Positions 47,240 through 60,087 of a DNA stretch of 64,000 nucleotides are shown piece by piece. A program made the translations under genes and the position numbers. The notes under the pieces are model-generated. The model did no database searches. It saw only the letters and a list, made by a program, of their open reading frames with translations, and was not told the origin of the DNA. The stretch is from Azadirachta indica. Taxonomy: Eukaryota; Streptophyta; Magnoliopsida; Sapindales; Meliaceae. The DNA is taken from the NCBI GenBank assembly GCA_022749755.1, contig CM040450.1, positions 565,452 through 629,451 on the forward strand. The letters are read 5' to 3'. The number at the start of each line of letters is the position of its first letter. Within the stretch, counting starts at the first letter, position 1.

Positions 47240-48300
47240 AACTTAGTATTTTTGGATGTTTAACTTTGTTTTGTTAAGTGAAATTGATTCTACTGTATCG
47301 ATTTTTCAAGCCAAATGGGTACCACTCTATGTTAAACGTAACTTATTATTTTGTAAGTTGAATTTTAGTACTTGTAGTTTGTCATTTTAGTTTAGATATT
47401 GACATCACACAAATTTTTGTGGTTTGTGTTGTTAGTACTTTGCAAATTTTGTGTGTTTTATCTTTTTTAGATTAGATGTCGATATCTTGTCATTTTTTTA
47501 TTTTATTTATTTTTATGTTTCATCTTTTTAGACTAAATGTCAGTACTACAGAGTAAGGGTGGGCATGATCCGATTCAGTTCGGATTTTTTAAAAAACTGG
47601 ATTAGACTAAAAAATTTTCTATCTCAAATTTTTAAAAGGTACATTGTATCTTATTCTTTTCGACTTCAATTTGGTACCGTAAAAGTTTGTGTAATTATTT
47701 TTATCTTTTTAGACTTGATATTGATGTTGAAAAGTATATTGTTTTTATCCTTTTGAATTAGATGGCAGTACCATGGTGGTTTGATTTTTGTTCTTATAGA
47801 CTAGATTGAATATCGGTACTATAGTAGTACATGATTTTATTCTTTTGAGCAAGGTATTGATACTTTTTAGTGGCACATGATTTTGTTCTTCTAAACTACA
47901 TGTTAGTACTTTGGTGGTATATTTTTTGGGATATTTCTAGACAAGACATTGGTACTTCTTTCGTACATTTTTTTATGTCTTTTTAGACAAGAGGTTTGTA
48001 TCTCTTTGGTACTTTTTTGGTGTCCTTCTAGAAAAGATGTTAGTACTTCTTCGGTAAATTTTTTTAATATCCTTCTAAACAATGTGTGGTGCCTCTTTGG
48101 TACAATTTTTTTGGTATCCTTTTGAACAAAATATTGATACCTCTTTGATATTTTCTTCTTTTTTTTTTGTATCCTTCTAGAGAAAATGTTGGTATCTTTT
48201 TGGTATATCTTTTGGTGTCCGTTGGATAAAATGCTGGTACTCCTTTAGTAATTTTTTTTTGGTTCTTTTGAACAATATATTGGTACCTCCTTGGTACATT
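47240..48300. repeat. Minisatellite of about 45-46 bp period
   Basis: Units carry (A/G)GTAC(T/C)TCTTTGGTACATTTTT followed by TCCTTCTAGACAAGATGTT variants. GTAC/GATAC anchors lie at 47768, 47816, 47861, 47907, 47953 and onward at about 45-bp steps to 48281, at least 12 units, with older units upstream to about 47240. A short GGTGGGCATGATCCGATTCA-type repeat interrupts the array at about 47557-47640. Confidence 0.75.
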
Positions 48301-48350
48301 ATTATTATTATTATTGTTGTTATTGTTGTTGTTGTTGTTGTTGTTGCTAT
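48299..48350. repeat. (ATT)n/(GTT)n microsatellite
   Basis: Perfect ATT triplets pass into GTT triplets at the end of the minisatellite. The poly-Asn frame on the minus strand is an artefact of it. Confidence 0.9.
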
Positions 48351-48409
48351 TTCGCTGCAGACTACAATTATTGCTTAGAACATTAATTGGTGAAAGTTTA
48401 TATAACAAT

Positions 48410-49599
48410 ATTATAGATTAATTAAACATAAGCAAATAAATGAAGAGATATATATTTAGAATACTTATATGACATACATAAATTAAATATGTTACTAAGT
48501 TATGATATGTAGAAAAAGATTAAAAGAGAATATATACCAAACTGTGTAATTGAAGCTAATTAACTTGATTAGAATGATATTATATTTTATCAATTTATTT
48601 AAAACATAGATTTTCTTGAATCAAATGATACCAATTTCAACTTACCATGCACAATTATTTTAAATTGTATTTCTTCTTCTCATAATTTAAAAAACACATA
48701 ATAAACCATAACAATTTTTTATTTTTTAATGCTAGTAACCAATGAAATTTTTTAAGCTAATTTTAGTGTTTTAGCACTAGTATACTAGTATAGAAAATAA
48801 TTACACAATTATAAACATAAAATGGTAAAAAATTATAAAGATAATTCAAAAACACATTAAGTTATAATGAATTAAAAACAATAGTATCTTTAATTTAATG
48901 CATAAGTGTAATGTGTTTCAAAATAATAAAAAGATTTTTAAGTTGTATTATAAATAGTTAAAAATTATTAGAATAATACAAAAATTAGTTTAATAAGTCA
49001 TCAGGGTCAAATATTATTTCAAACAATTTTAGAATTAAATATAGATATCTAAAACTTATACCTAAAAGTATAAATAATCAGTATGTAAAAACTTTAATGA
49101 TAATTTAATATTACACCTTAATGATATTTGAATATAGAAGACTGGAACTTCAATTTGAACCTGAATCATACTAAGTTTTAGACCCTAAAAATATTTGACT
49201 ATAGACTCGTATGATATTTCACATTAGACTCAGCTAATCATATTTTTGGATGCTAATGATATTAACATTGGATTCGAACGATATTTTACATTAAACCTAA
49301 CTGATATCTCTAAACTCTAATGGCAACACTAATGGGATTTGAATAATGTTTTGATGCTGGACCCAACTGATATATAAGCCAAAGCACAATGAAAATTGAA
49401 CGAATCACAAAATTAAACACGGCAATATCTTTTTACCTGTTAATAGCCTCTGCGATTCGATAAATCAATAAATATTGGTGATGACTATCAAATTCAAGGC
49501 TAAATATTTTAAATTATCTATGTAATACAAATAACAATAAATACATGCGTTTTGATTCCTTACGAAATTTTCTTGTCATAAGAGATTATTTTTTTATTT
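48410..49599. other. AT-rich intergenic DNA
   Basis: No gene is seen. 49130-49380 has loosely repeated GATATT..ACATTAGACTC-like phrases, suggesting an old tandem array. Confidence 0.4.
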
Positions 49600-49604
49600 T
49601 TTTT

Positions 49605-49825
49605 GCAGACGACGCCGATTATTGTATCAAATTTTAACACCTTATATCAATCAATAAATTTATCAACTTTTTATTTTTATTGATAGATAACACCAACTAT
49701 TAATATCAAAATTTGTTACCTAATATTAATTAGTAAATTTATGGGTTTTTTATCTTTTCTGACAGATGGCACCAACTATTGATATTAAATTTTGTCACCT
49801 GATATCAACTAGTAAATTTATCTGT
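49605..49825. repeat. Three-unit tandem repeat, period about 79 bp
   Basis: CGCC(G)A(T)TATTGTATC at 49613, CACCAACTATTAATATC at 49691 and CACCAACTATTGATATT at 49770 mark three diverged copies, each ending AGTAAATTTAT. Non-coding. Confidence 0.75.
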
Positions 49826-51159
49826 ACGTAAAAAAAAAAAATGTTTCCCCTATCTTTATTTTCCCTTTACTCATGTATCTTTTTTTGTTTTCTTTTCATT
49901 AGATCTCTCAGAATTTTAATTTCAACGAGATTATGATAGAAAAGTTGGTAATTTGAGGCTTATTCTATTTCTATCGACTAGGTCAGATCTAATGGTTTAA
50001 AAAGCTCTCTTTTTCTTTGAGCCCAACTTACGTAGCTTAAGGAAGAAAATAAGGGTTCGATAAGGTGGGAAACCCAAAAAAATATGAGAGTCAATGAAAT
50101 GAGACCTAACAATTAGATGTGATTTTAGGCAGTATTTTTTAAAATTAAACTCTAAATAGATTTAAATCAAGATATATGTAAATATATAAATTTAAATAAG
50201 TTTAAATAATATTATTTTTTTTATTTATAATATATAAAACAAATATTTGAAAAATAGTGATTTAGCACATTATATCCTTATATAGTTAGATAAAATTTAT
50301 TTATTAAAAAATAAATAAAATTTATAAAAGTATTTTCAAAATTATAGTTAAATAAACTTATAGATTTATATTTAATACTTTAGGTTAAGTAAACGACAAA
50401 AATAGTTCTTTTGACTTAGTTTGAGTGCTTTGGGTCATGCTTGATATTCCTAGGACATTCCTAATATAAGTGATATTGTGGGATAAGGGTTTAGTGTTCG
50501 TGAGTGATGTTACTCACTCCGATCCAAAATTTTTTTGAAAAAATAAGTGAAAAAGCGATGCTTGTGCCATGCCTTTGAATATCTCATAAAATTCCTTTAT
50601 TAAAAATAACCTCCTGAAAAATTTTAAAATTCATAATACCTTGTATAATATCCAAAATAATAGCAAAATATCCTCTATAGATTTCTTTTACTTCTTTTTT
50701 TCTTCTCAATAAAACCCCGTAACCTCTCAAACAACTTTTCCTTTTTAGATTTGATTTTTGCATTTTCTTATCTTTTATTATCTAACTTCTAAATAGAATT
50801 ATCTTACTTTAAATTATTTTTAGTAAAAAAATTGAAATATAAAAGTTAAATATAATTTAATTAAAGTTTTATAAAAAATTCAGGATTCATAAATATTAAG
50901 ACTTGATAATAAGAAAGAATTATAGGTGTAGTCGTTAATTAAAATATTTTTAACTAAAAAATTATTATGTGGGTTTAATTAGATATTTAATTATTTTTTA
51001 TATAATATTCATAAGGTTAAAATTGTAAACACATTTAAAGACTTTATAGGGATGACAATAGCATCTTTATAAAATTTGGTAACCTTTTATTATTTGTTTT
51101 TATGATAATTTTTTTTATGACCAAAATTTTTGTGCAGTATTTTTTATGATAATTTGAGC

Positions 51160-51421
51160 ACGGTAAATGCTAATTACTTTCTATTTTTTCAACCAATACT
51201 CTATTACTCTCTTATATTTTCTGTAATATCTCATCACCTCCCTGATTCTTTTTTTTTTTGATTTTACCCTTCAGTTCAATTAATTTATAAATGGTAAGAT
51301 CAAAAATATTAGAAATATTAAAGGGCAAAATCGAAATTCATGGGGGTGATGGGGTATTACGAAAAATGTAGAGGGGTAATGAGATATTGACTAAAAAAGT
51401 AGGGGGCAATGAGCATTCTCC
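51160..51421. mobile_element. Foldback MITE of about 260 bp
   Basis: The left arm (TGCTAATTACTTTCTATTTT, CTCTATTACTCTCTTATATT, ATCTCATCACC, GATTTTACCCTTCA) is matched in order by the reverse complement of the right arm (TGCTCATTGCCCCCTACTTT, CTCATTACCCCTCTACATTT, CCCATCACCC, GATTTTGCCCTTTA). The arms are over 100 bp each and nearly fill the element. It abuts the start of the second SIRE-like LTR. Confidence 0.75.
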
Positions 51422-51424
51422 CAT

Positions 51425-52799
51425 TTTAGCATGAAGATTGGGATTTCGAATTAAACATCAAAAGGACATTGATAATCAAAGCATTTATGAGGAGCAAAAT
51501 TGAAAATCTCAAGAGCAAATTGAAGAGAAGTCTTGAAGAATTAAAGACACATATTAGGTACATGATTTATTATAATGTGTCTTTAAATTGATTATTGATT
51601 TGCATTAATAAGCTCAAAATATATTTTTCTTGAAATTGCATTGAAATCATATTTTTAGAAAATATATTTTCAACAATAATTTTAAAAATATATTTTTCAC
51701 AAAACAATTTTCTCTTGTCAATAAATTTATGTTTTTGTGAAAATTTTATTTTGAAATAATAGAAACCATTTTGTAAAAGGATTTATTTGTAAGATTTTCA
51801 AAGTTGAGTATGAACCGAATTGCAAAGTTTTAAAACCTTATGAAAAGTCAAAGTAGGTTCACTGTTTTGTTTAGTCAAACCAGACCGAACTGGTGAATAG
51901 TATAATGATTCAATAAAACTAATGTACAGTGAATTGCAAAATAGTGCCAACAATTGTATTTTTGAATTTGAATTCAAATGGTTAATAATAGTGACTTGAC
52001 TAAAATGTAAGGTTTTCAAAACTTAGAAAATAGATTAAAATACAATTTTTTTAAAGTTTGATCCCAATAGTTATAAATAACTAGTAACATTTATAAACAG
52101 CCATTTTTTATTTTTACTATTAGTACTAGCCAAAAACCTATTTTTGAATTAATATTTTAAGATTTAAATATGTTGACTTTACGATTGCAAATCAAGTATC
52201 TAATTTTTATATACTCTAATTCTTCATTTGCATTATTCTTTAGAAAAGAGTGTTATATTTTTTGTTGATAAAATTTTTTTATCAAGGATATTTTTCTTGT
52301 TATTATTGTGTGTGAGTGTGAGAGAAACATACTTGTTGTGAGGTATTGAAGTGACACCCATTAGTCACTCATTTGTAAATATTGAAGAGGTATCCGTGAA
52401 GTCCTCTCGGTGCAAGATTTAAGTGACACCTGTTAAGTTCACTTGGAATTATAATTAGTTGTCTTTAGGTTTGAAGGCACAAGGAGTGAAATCCTAAAGT
52501 GAGTTGGCTTGGAAGCGTAGATAGAAGCCAGAGTTTACCAAACCACATAAAAATACGGTGTTGTCTTTCTTTATCTTATTTAAATTATATTCTTATTGTA
52601 ATTTCACATATTTTCTCACACACATTTGAACTTAATTTGTTGAATATTTAAATTGTGTATTGAATTTTTATTGAATTGCACTTTATTGCATTTAATTTAC
52701 TTGATAAAGAATTTGGATTTTATTTTTAAGTTATCAATTTTTCAAAAACCAATTCACCCCTCTCTTGAACTATTTCATTATTAGGCAACAAAACAAATG
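51425..52799 (+). repeat. SIRE/copia-like LTR remnant 2
   Basis: Ends with CCAAACCACATAAAAATACG, TTGTCTTTCTTTAT, CCAATTCACCCCTCTCTTGA and GGCAACA, the characteristic 3' LTR end of SIRE-type copia elements. Internal blocks (AAACCAGACCGAACTGG, AAGTGACACC) resemble remnant 1. The expected TTGGTATCAGAGC primer site is absent, so this is a solo or truncated LTR. Confidence 0.65.
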
Positions 52800-54774
52800 T
52801 TTTTAAAATATTTAATAAATTAAAACCAAATTATCTTTAGATTAGGATCAGAAAATAAAGAGGTATTTAGGCTAAATGATTTAATAACACAAGTATAACA
52901 AAAATAATTTTATAAAAGAAAAGGTGAAGGATTTTATAATAATTATTAAAAATAGTATTTGATAAATCTTATAAATAGTAGTTGTAAATTACAACGTTAC
53001 TCTTTTAAAGCAAATAAACTTTTTATGTTCTAAATAATTAGACGATATTAAGGACCTATTTGTTTTCTTAATTAATATGTGATTGGATGAATTTAGATAT
53101 AACAATTATTTAAGTATGTTTATTTTTTAATTAAATTCAAATTTTAAGAGATTTTTAATTAATAGACCAAACCTATAAACATATTGTGGACTTTATCTTT
53201 CTTCTTCACATTAATTCATCAAATATTTTTAATTAAGAGGCTATAGTTAAATTTTTATGATAAATATCTTTACTTTTATTCTCATTTAAATTTATCAATA
53301 TTATCTTATAAAATAAAAATATATATTTATTACTTTTCATATAATTTTATAGATTATAACAACATTTACATTAGTGTAGTTTTAGTTTGTGTATGCAAGA
53401 GATAATTAATTTTGTAATTTTATTTATTTAATATTTAAAATTTATAAGAGTACAAAAGTAAAAAAAAATATTGATTTTTAGTTTTTTATTAAAAATTAAT
53501 ACCTATAATATATATATATATATCATTTATATTTAAACATTCAAGTTTATTCAAATTCTAGACATTTCATATTTTCAGTAAAAAAAATAAAATTACCTAA
53601 ATATCATTAATCCAAAGGACTTGCGTAGAGAAGGATTATACATATACTTGATTGAACATGCTTTAGACTTATGTTTATAGAATCCAAAAGGGATATATGA
53701 AAGTTTAGTAGTTGTCAATTGTTCATCCTAATTAATTAATTAAGCTCTTAAAGAAACAATAGTCTTAAAATATATTTATTCAAATATTTAAGAGTCATTT
53801 ATCTTTTAACTCATATATGAATATTTATTAAAAACATCTTAATATAATTAAATTAAAAATTTTGACTTAAATCTGAATAAACAGATATATAAATAATTTA
53901 ATATCTTTATTTTTTAAAATATATTCCTATTTTATTAGTTTATTTACTAATAAAATTAAAACTCTAATTAATAAGTTTCCAATAACAAAATAAATTTTTA
54001 TATATATATATTCACGTACATGCAACAATATTACAATATAATTTATCATTTTTATTTAATTTTATTAATCAGTATATCATTTGAATGGTTGATTTATAAT
54101 TTTTTCTACTAAAACATTAAGCAAATGCAAAGAAAATATATGGTATATCAAATAGAGGAAGAATGTACGAACTAATATAATATATTAAAAATTATTTTTA
54201 AAAAAATCATATGTCAAATAAAGAAATAATGTACATTAACATATAATTTATTAAAAAGTATAAGTATATTATTTAAAAAAATACATATGTTAAAATATCA
54301 ATTTTCAAAATTTTTATTTTTTTTAAAAATAACTTGTTAATTATTTTGAGATATTTAAAAAAATATATTATTCATAGTTAAATTCTAATTAAATTCAAAT
54401 TTGGATTGTGTTCAAAGTATAGATAGAAAATTAAAGAAGCTACTTAAATCTTTGAATTCATTATCAATGATCAAATTAATTGAAAATAATAATACTTCCA
54501 ACTCTAAATTCTATCTCCTAATTATTTATTTATAAATTCTATAGATTAATTATGTAATATTCGTAAAATATTCTGCCAATAATATTGTTAATAATTAAAG
54601 ATAATAACAATTTTAGTACTAAAATCAAGGAATTGCAGGAAACTGCCCCTCTGCCTTGTCATCTAGTTATAGTGAACGTTCTTTTTCCATTCATAACAAG
54701 GATGGGTCCAATACTCAAAAGCAAAAAGGAGCGCATCAATATTCCAAGAGAAAAAAAAGGAATATACCGTGTAT
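52800..54774. other. AT-rich intergenic DNA with foldback-type debris
   Basis: No gene is seen. 53040-53160 (AGGACCTATTTGTTTTCTTA) and 53730-54420 contain text like the MITE at 40551. An (AT)n run lies at about 53508-53523. Confidence 0.4.
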
Positions 54775-55738
54775 AATTAATATATGATTAAATTATTTTT
54801 AGTTCTTAAAGTCTTTGACCTAATATTCTTATTAATTCTAATAGTTTCAAAAATATTTTAAAAATTCTTAATTTATTAAAAAATAGCAATTATACCCTTA
54901 AATGATAATAATTGTTCAACAAAGATAACCACTAAACCTCTAAAATTTTGGTGAAATACAATATATTTATTTAAAATACATTAATAAAATAAATAATAAT
55001 GTTATTTTACAAAACATTAGTAATATTATATTTTAAATATGTAAATATGTATTGTATTTCTTAATTTATATATTTTACAAAATACATATTCTTAATTTAT
55101 TAAAAAATAACAATATACCCTTAAATGATAATGGTTGTTTAACAATGATGACCATTAAACCTCTAAAATTTTGGTGAAATACAATACATTTATTTAAAAT
55201 ATGTTAATAAAATAAATAATAATGTTTTTTTACAAAACATTAATAATATTATATTTTAAATATCTAGATATGTATTGTTACAAATAATTATAAAACAATA
55301 TTAATCAGTTATCAAAAATCAATTAAAATAAAGCATAAATAAATATAAATGCATAATATATTTATTTTACAAAATATTTATGATTATATTCTTGTAATTT
55401 AATTAAAATATATTTGTAAATACTTAAAATATAAATATAATAAAAGTAAAATATCAAAAAAAATAAATAAATTTATAATATAGTAAACAATATTATATTA
55501 TTAATATGCTACTAAATAATAGTAATATTATTTTATTAATGTACATTAGATAAATATATCATAATTTACCAAAATTTTTATATTTAATAGTTATTGTTGT
55601 TAAATAGTTATTATTATATGAGGATATAATTGTTATTTTATAATAAATTAAGACTTTTTCTTAAAATATTTTTAAAATTGTTAGCACTAATGAGAGCACT
55701 AAACCAAAATTTAGGACTAAAATAGACTTTATCCTTGA
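54775..55738. mobile_element. Foldback element with a tandemly duplicated left arm
   Basis: The left arm (54775-55060; TAGTTCTTAAAGTCTTTGACC, TTCTTAATTTATTAAAAAAT, ACCTCTAAAATTTTGGTGAA) is repeated directly at period 224, so ATTCTTAATTT starts at 54864 and 55088. The right arm (about 55440-55738) is its reverse complement (TTATAATAAATTAAGACTTT, CCAAAATTTAGGACTAAAAT). It is about 960 bp and non-coding. Confidence 0.7.
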
Positions 55739-55760
55739 CACACACACACACACACACACA
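55738..55760. repeat. (CA)n microsatellite
   Basis: Perfect CA run at the right edge of the foldback element. Confidence 0.9.
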
Positions 55761-55774
55761 TATGGGGACGAGTT

Positions 55775-55965
55775 AGCTGTTCCACATTTTTACACATGTA
55801 TTTGCACTCATTTGTAAATCGTCAGTTAAAATTAAATCTTACATGTATATTGATTATGGTGTATTAATTATGCATTAATTACATGTGTTCAGTCGTTGAA
55901 AGTGCATAAATCCAATTATTTAAAATAATATAAATATATGTATAAAAAAAGAGGTTGTTGATCGT
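55775..55965. mobile_element. MITE, copy 3 of the four-copy family
   Basis: TTTTTACACATGTATTTGCAC, CATTTGTAAATCGTCAGTTA and TTGAAAGTGCATAAATCCAA match the copy at 59505-59700, with inverted ends (ACATTTTTACACATG against ATATGTATAAAAAAAG). Confidence 0.65.
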
Positions 55966-56089
55966 CCAATATGTATAAATATATGTATTTATTATACATA
56001 TGTGACATTAATTTAATGTATTTGTTAGTATATTATATGTCATGCAAATTAACACAAATTCCATTGCTTTCATTATGAAAGATGATTAT

Positions 56090-57190
56090 GATCTATAAAC
56101 TATTAATGAATGTATAGAGAGACATGATTGGTGACCTTAATGGAAAGAAATAATTTAACCAAAATTAGCTTATCATACCAAACATGAAGTATTTGAAATT
56201 GTAAAATGTGAAATCCATTGAATATAAATGCATGTTTGTGGGAAAACGTAATGAAAATGACAAGATCATTAGGTACAATGTGTGATTTGTCACTCAAAGT
56301 TTATCTTAGAGACCTGAAATTAACTTTGATGAAACTTAATCTTCTATGATAAATGCGATTAAGTTTTGATTTTTAATAAGTTTGGTTGCATTTTATAGAT
56401 GTAGTGATAACTTATCTATATAGGTCATTTGATGTTAATTTTTATATGAAAATTCCTAAAGAATTTAAAATGCCTGAAGCATGCACATTAAGGCATTATA
56501 ATTTGTATTCAATTAAGTTACAACGATCATATGGATTGAAACAATTTGGACGCATGTAGAATTATTGCTTCATATAGTATAATTGCTTAAGTTAAGTGAA
56601 TACTTTACAAAAAAATGGATATGTTAATAATCCTACATACTCATGTATATTTATAAAGAAAACACACTTTGGATTCACTATTAAAATAATATATGTCGAT
56701 GATATAAATTTAATTAAAAACTCTTGAAGAGCCCCTAAAAAATGTTGAATGCTTGAAAAAAGAACTTAAAATGAAAGGTTTAGAGAAAACTAAACATTGT
56801 CTAGGCTTGCATTTTTTTACTTACAACAATGTAACAATATCATGGCAATCCACAAATCAACTTTTGTTACCACTTCTATTCATTATAGGATTCTACCACT
56901 ATGTGAGGCAAGTAGAGAATGTATATGATTGTGATCTATTATCCATTACATAGAATACATGCAACCTATCTTCCGCTACAAATATTCCCATGATAATGTA
57001 TGAATACATTATTGTTTGTATTGCTAAGGTTAGAAGATAATATACCAAAGGCGACCAAAACAAGTGTAACTCACCGAAGTTCTTATACTTAAGAGCTCTA
57101 GTGGAGCCATCAAATTGATGTTAAACAAATAACTTTTATTTATATTTTCATTAATCTACTCACCAAAGCTTTGCCTATATCAACTTTTAG
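56090..57190 (+). pseudogene. pol: Ty1/copia RT-RNase H fragment
   Basis: The frame is broken but its order is that of copia pol. KC.FVGKRNENDKI.RYN and RPEINFDET (about 56215-56330) are the RT start. Next come RS.GLKQ.GRM (about 56530), CIFIKKTHFGFTI, the catalytic IYVDDINLI (about 56690-56715) and MKGLEKTKHCLGLHF (56763-56810). Near 57165-57190 is LLTKALPISTF, the end of RNase H. Stops and frameshifts occur throughout and no LTR is attached on this strand. Confidence 0.85.
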
Positions 57191-57869
57191 GTACGCCATA
57201 AATTGTTAGAGGAATTTTAATGAGGAGAATTTCATCAGGGGCAGCATAACTTTCAATAGAAGAACTGAAAGAATCGTGTGCATAATACTCTTTTTTCCTT
57301 CGATCGGGTTTTCTGCTGTTGGGTCTTACTGGCGACGTTATTGATGAAGACATATTAAGCATAAATCTAATGACAATTGAAGTAGGCGAAATCCAAAGGA
57401 GCGTATAATGATTGGGTGTCTTTTTCTTGTTGGTGTGTTTGGTGACACTTGACTTGTTGGCTTTCATGTATTGGGTATTATTGAAGGCTCTTTCTCATTA
57501 GTGAATTTCGCCACCTTCATTTTCTCTCATGGAACAAGTATCTTACATATGTCAAGTTGTTAAGTGCAGAGAAGCCACTAAATGATCTTTGATTGATTGC
57601 ATGTGGTGGCACACTTTCATATATTCATTATTCAATATATCGAATGTAAAACTCACTTCCCTTGCAAAACCTTACATACCCTTTTTATTGACAATTTTGA
57701 GTTATAGTTTGAACACATATCACTCAACTCATTTCTATTTATGGTCTAAATAAAAAATTAAAAAAAAATATTTATTTATCTAAAAATTCGAATCTTATTG
57801 TATAAAACTTGAAAATCCCAATGTTTGTGAGATGATGATTAGCATCTAAGTACTAACCTTTGTAAACTA
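57191..57869. other. Between the two copia fragments; unidentified open frame
   Basis: The minus strand has an open frame of 95 codons (57180-57467) with a Ser-, Arg- and Lys-rich middle. I recognise no domain. It may be coding debris of a retroelement, since it lies between copia pieces. Confidence 0.3.
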
Positions 57870-58860
57870 TTCCTTCAGTTTCTAACGTAAGTAGCCTTGC
57901 GCTTTTAATTTGAAGCTCCTTGATAATTCTTTGATCTTTGTTGTGGTAGAGAATGTGGCAGAGGAAGATTATGGTGTTGCTGAGGTTTATTCAATTGCTA
58001 TAACGGAGTATAGTCCTTGATGATAGCAAAAATTGGTTGTCTGTCTAACTTTATTACAAATTTGACACATAGCTCTTGAGTTGTTTCTGCCACCAAGTCT
58101 TCTTCCTCCATGTTAGTTTCATTTTGCCTTTATTACCTCTCTTCGACTACCAGATCCAACATTTTGATTATAATGTGGTAGCTTTTTCATCATTTTTCTT
58201 GAATTATTTAATCTGAACATAATTTGCAATACAATTCCACCAGAGTTATTGTTTTATTAAAAGTATTCTATCGCTCAATCCTACATCCTCTGAGTAAGTA
58301 GAATACAGTACACCTCATGCAAATTGATAACCGTTAATATAACAATAACCCTTGGATCATACTCAAACCTAACTCCTCCTAGAAGATGCAAAAAGAGATT
58401 ATCATGACATATAAAATTTCGAGTTGCTATCAAATTGTAAGAAACGTTCTTCACTTTTAGAAAGTACTCAGCTATTGTAAATCTATCTTTCTTTGCACGT
58501 TGTTTGAAGTAGAAAGCAAAGTTGTAAGACTTTGGCCTTGGATTATAAACCAAACTACTTCTTAAGAACTTGCCAAACCTCAGATGAAGATCTGCAACCA
58601 TTTCACAAGATTAATATTGCTTCACTCATAGAAGAAAGAAGCCAACTAAGAAAAAGTTAGTTTTGCATCTTTCAAATCGCATATTCAGGATTCTCAATTG
58701 ATAGACCTCCGTTTCTTTCCAGAAGAAAATGAGAAGGTTGAAACCGAGCTTCATTAACGAACTCCTCGAGTCCATTTCCTTCAATTGATGGTAACACTTG
58801 TGATTTTCACATAAGATTGTTAGATCTATCAAGTTTGATTGGTACTAAGAAGGAAAACTA
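57870..58860 (-). pseudogene. gag: Ty1/copia gag fragment
   Basis: At 58281-58601 the minus strand encodes FAFYFKQRAKKDRFTIAEYF, LKVKNVSYNLIA and LHLLGGVRFEYDPRV, the copia gag (UBN2-type) signature. An upstream frame (58626-58832) supplies part of the N-terminus. Downstream, near 58060-58110, a knuckle reads CQICNKVRQTTNFC, with Arg where CCHC has His-adjacent residues, so the zinc site looks damaged. Frames are broken. The gene runs opposite to the RT fragment to its left, so the two belong to different insertions or an inverted one. Confidence 0.75.
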
Positions 58861-58909
58861 TGAATCCGAAGAAGGATTAAAGAAAGAAAGATTAGCATTT
58901 GCAATATTT

Positions 58910-58922
58910 GGCTCTAATACCA
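58910..58922 (-). other. Primer-binding site of the minus-strand copia element
   Basis: The minus strand reads TGGTATTAGAGCC, one mismatch from the initiator tRNA-Met site, just upstream of gag. Sequence from about 58927 to 59190 should be its LTR, but its boundaries are not clear. Confidence 0.65.
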
Positions 58923-58926
58923 ACAA

Positions 58927-59190
58927 AAGTTCTTAAAATAGAGGTGTTTGATTGACTAGCAATATACTGAGAAATTCTTTTAGGGAGAGATGATGAATTT
59001 TAGCTTTTATTATTAACATTCTTGTTGAGTAAAAGGAGGTTAGTGTACCTATAGCTTTACATGAAAACTCTTAGAACTCTTTGGATTCTGTAGAAAGTAT
59101 CTCTAACCAACTCTTAGCTTCAAGAGTACACTTGGTTAAATTAAACAGCAAACACAAGTGACTCATAACAAACACAAATTCATTTAACTA
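58927..59190 (-). repeat. Probable LTR of the minus-strand copia element
   Basis: It lies directly upstream of the primer site on the minus strand and has typical short copia LTR length. It lacks a clear CA end, and the partner LTR was not found. Confidence 0.4.
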
Positions 59191-59245
59191 AATCTTTCAA
59201 CTAAAGAGAGTTTGATAGCTCGTCATTACTTGATAAGTCAGTAAC

Positions 59246-59929
59246 TAGGGGGGGCATGGTTCAGTTCTTGCCACTAACAAACCAGACTGACAATTTTTTA
59301 TTCTCAATTTTCAAGTGTCAAACTAGACGGAATGCAGATATGGAACTGAGCCGAAACTGATTGGTTTAGTTTTGGTCTAGTTTTAGTTTTCAGTTGTAAA
59401 TTTAATTTTTTTAGTTTAAGAAATAAGAATGTATTTTTCCAATTTTGACGACAATTAAAAATTTTGGAATATAAAAGTGTGTATATATATTTATATATAT
59501 ATAAAATGAACCAACAATTTTATATTTTTACATATATGTTTACACTCATTTATAAACTATTAGATTTATACACTCCCAATATTCAATATTAATTTGACAT
59601 ATGTATTAAATATATGTGTTATATTAAATTTTAATAATTGAAAGTACATAAATCTAACAGTTTATAAATAATATAAAAATTTGTAAGAAAAAGAGGGCCA
59701 AAATTGATAAAAAAAACTGTAATATAAAATAACATCAATAAAACTAAAAAAACTTTTTAGTCCGATCTAGACGTTTGAAAGCAGTATCAAAACTAAACCA
59801 ATAATTTTGGTCTTTTAGAAAATAGGATTAAGATCAGACCAAATGACATTTGAAACTGAAATAAACTTATCACTTTTGCTTAGGTCTGATTTAGTTTTTT
59901 GGTCTTTGGGCTTTTTGCTCAACCTTATT
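59246..59929. mobile_element. Non-coding insertion flanked by AGTAAC repeats
   Basis: AGTAAC occurs at 59240-59245 and 59930-59935, flanking a block that starts GGGGGGGCATGGTTCAG and ends in GGCTTTTTGCTCAACC. Related 'GGTTC'-type repeats are at 15440 and 47557. A copy of the local MITE family (59505-59700) is nested inside. Confidence 0.55.
59505..59700. mobile_element. MITE, copy 4, nested
   Basis: ACATATATGTTTACACTCAT, TTATAAACTATTAGATTTAT on the left pair with TAAATCTAACAGTTTATAAA and AATTTGTAAGAAAAAGAG on the right. The arms share over 30 bases in inverted order. Confidence 0.7.
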
Positions 59930-60087
59930 AGTAACAGAGATATTTCAGTATAGGGAAATTTACAAAATACCCACTATTCACCCCCACTTTTCTCAAATCA
60001 ACAATATTCAAAATCATTTTAAAAAATGACCAACTCATTTTTTTTTGGACAAAATTACCCTTAATTACCCAAAACTTAAAACCCTGT

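Noticed and set aside
48064..48408. Poly-Asn protein on the minus strand
   Set aside because: It is a read-through of the (ATT/GTT)n microsatellite and the minisatellite.
47240..49825. CRISPR-like arrays
   Set aside because: Repeats are contiguous diverged tandem units without unique spacers, and the genome is a plant.
43283..52799. The two SIRE-like LTRs as the two ends of one 9.5-kb element
   Set aside because: No primer site follows the first, no pol lies between, and a separate MITE abuts the second; they look like independent remnants.
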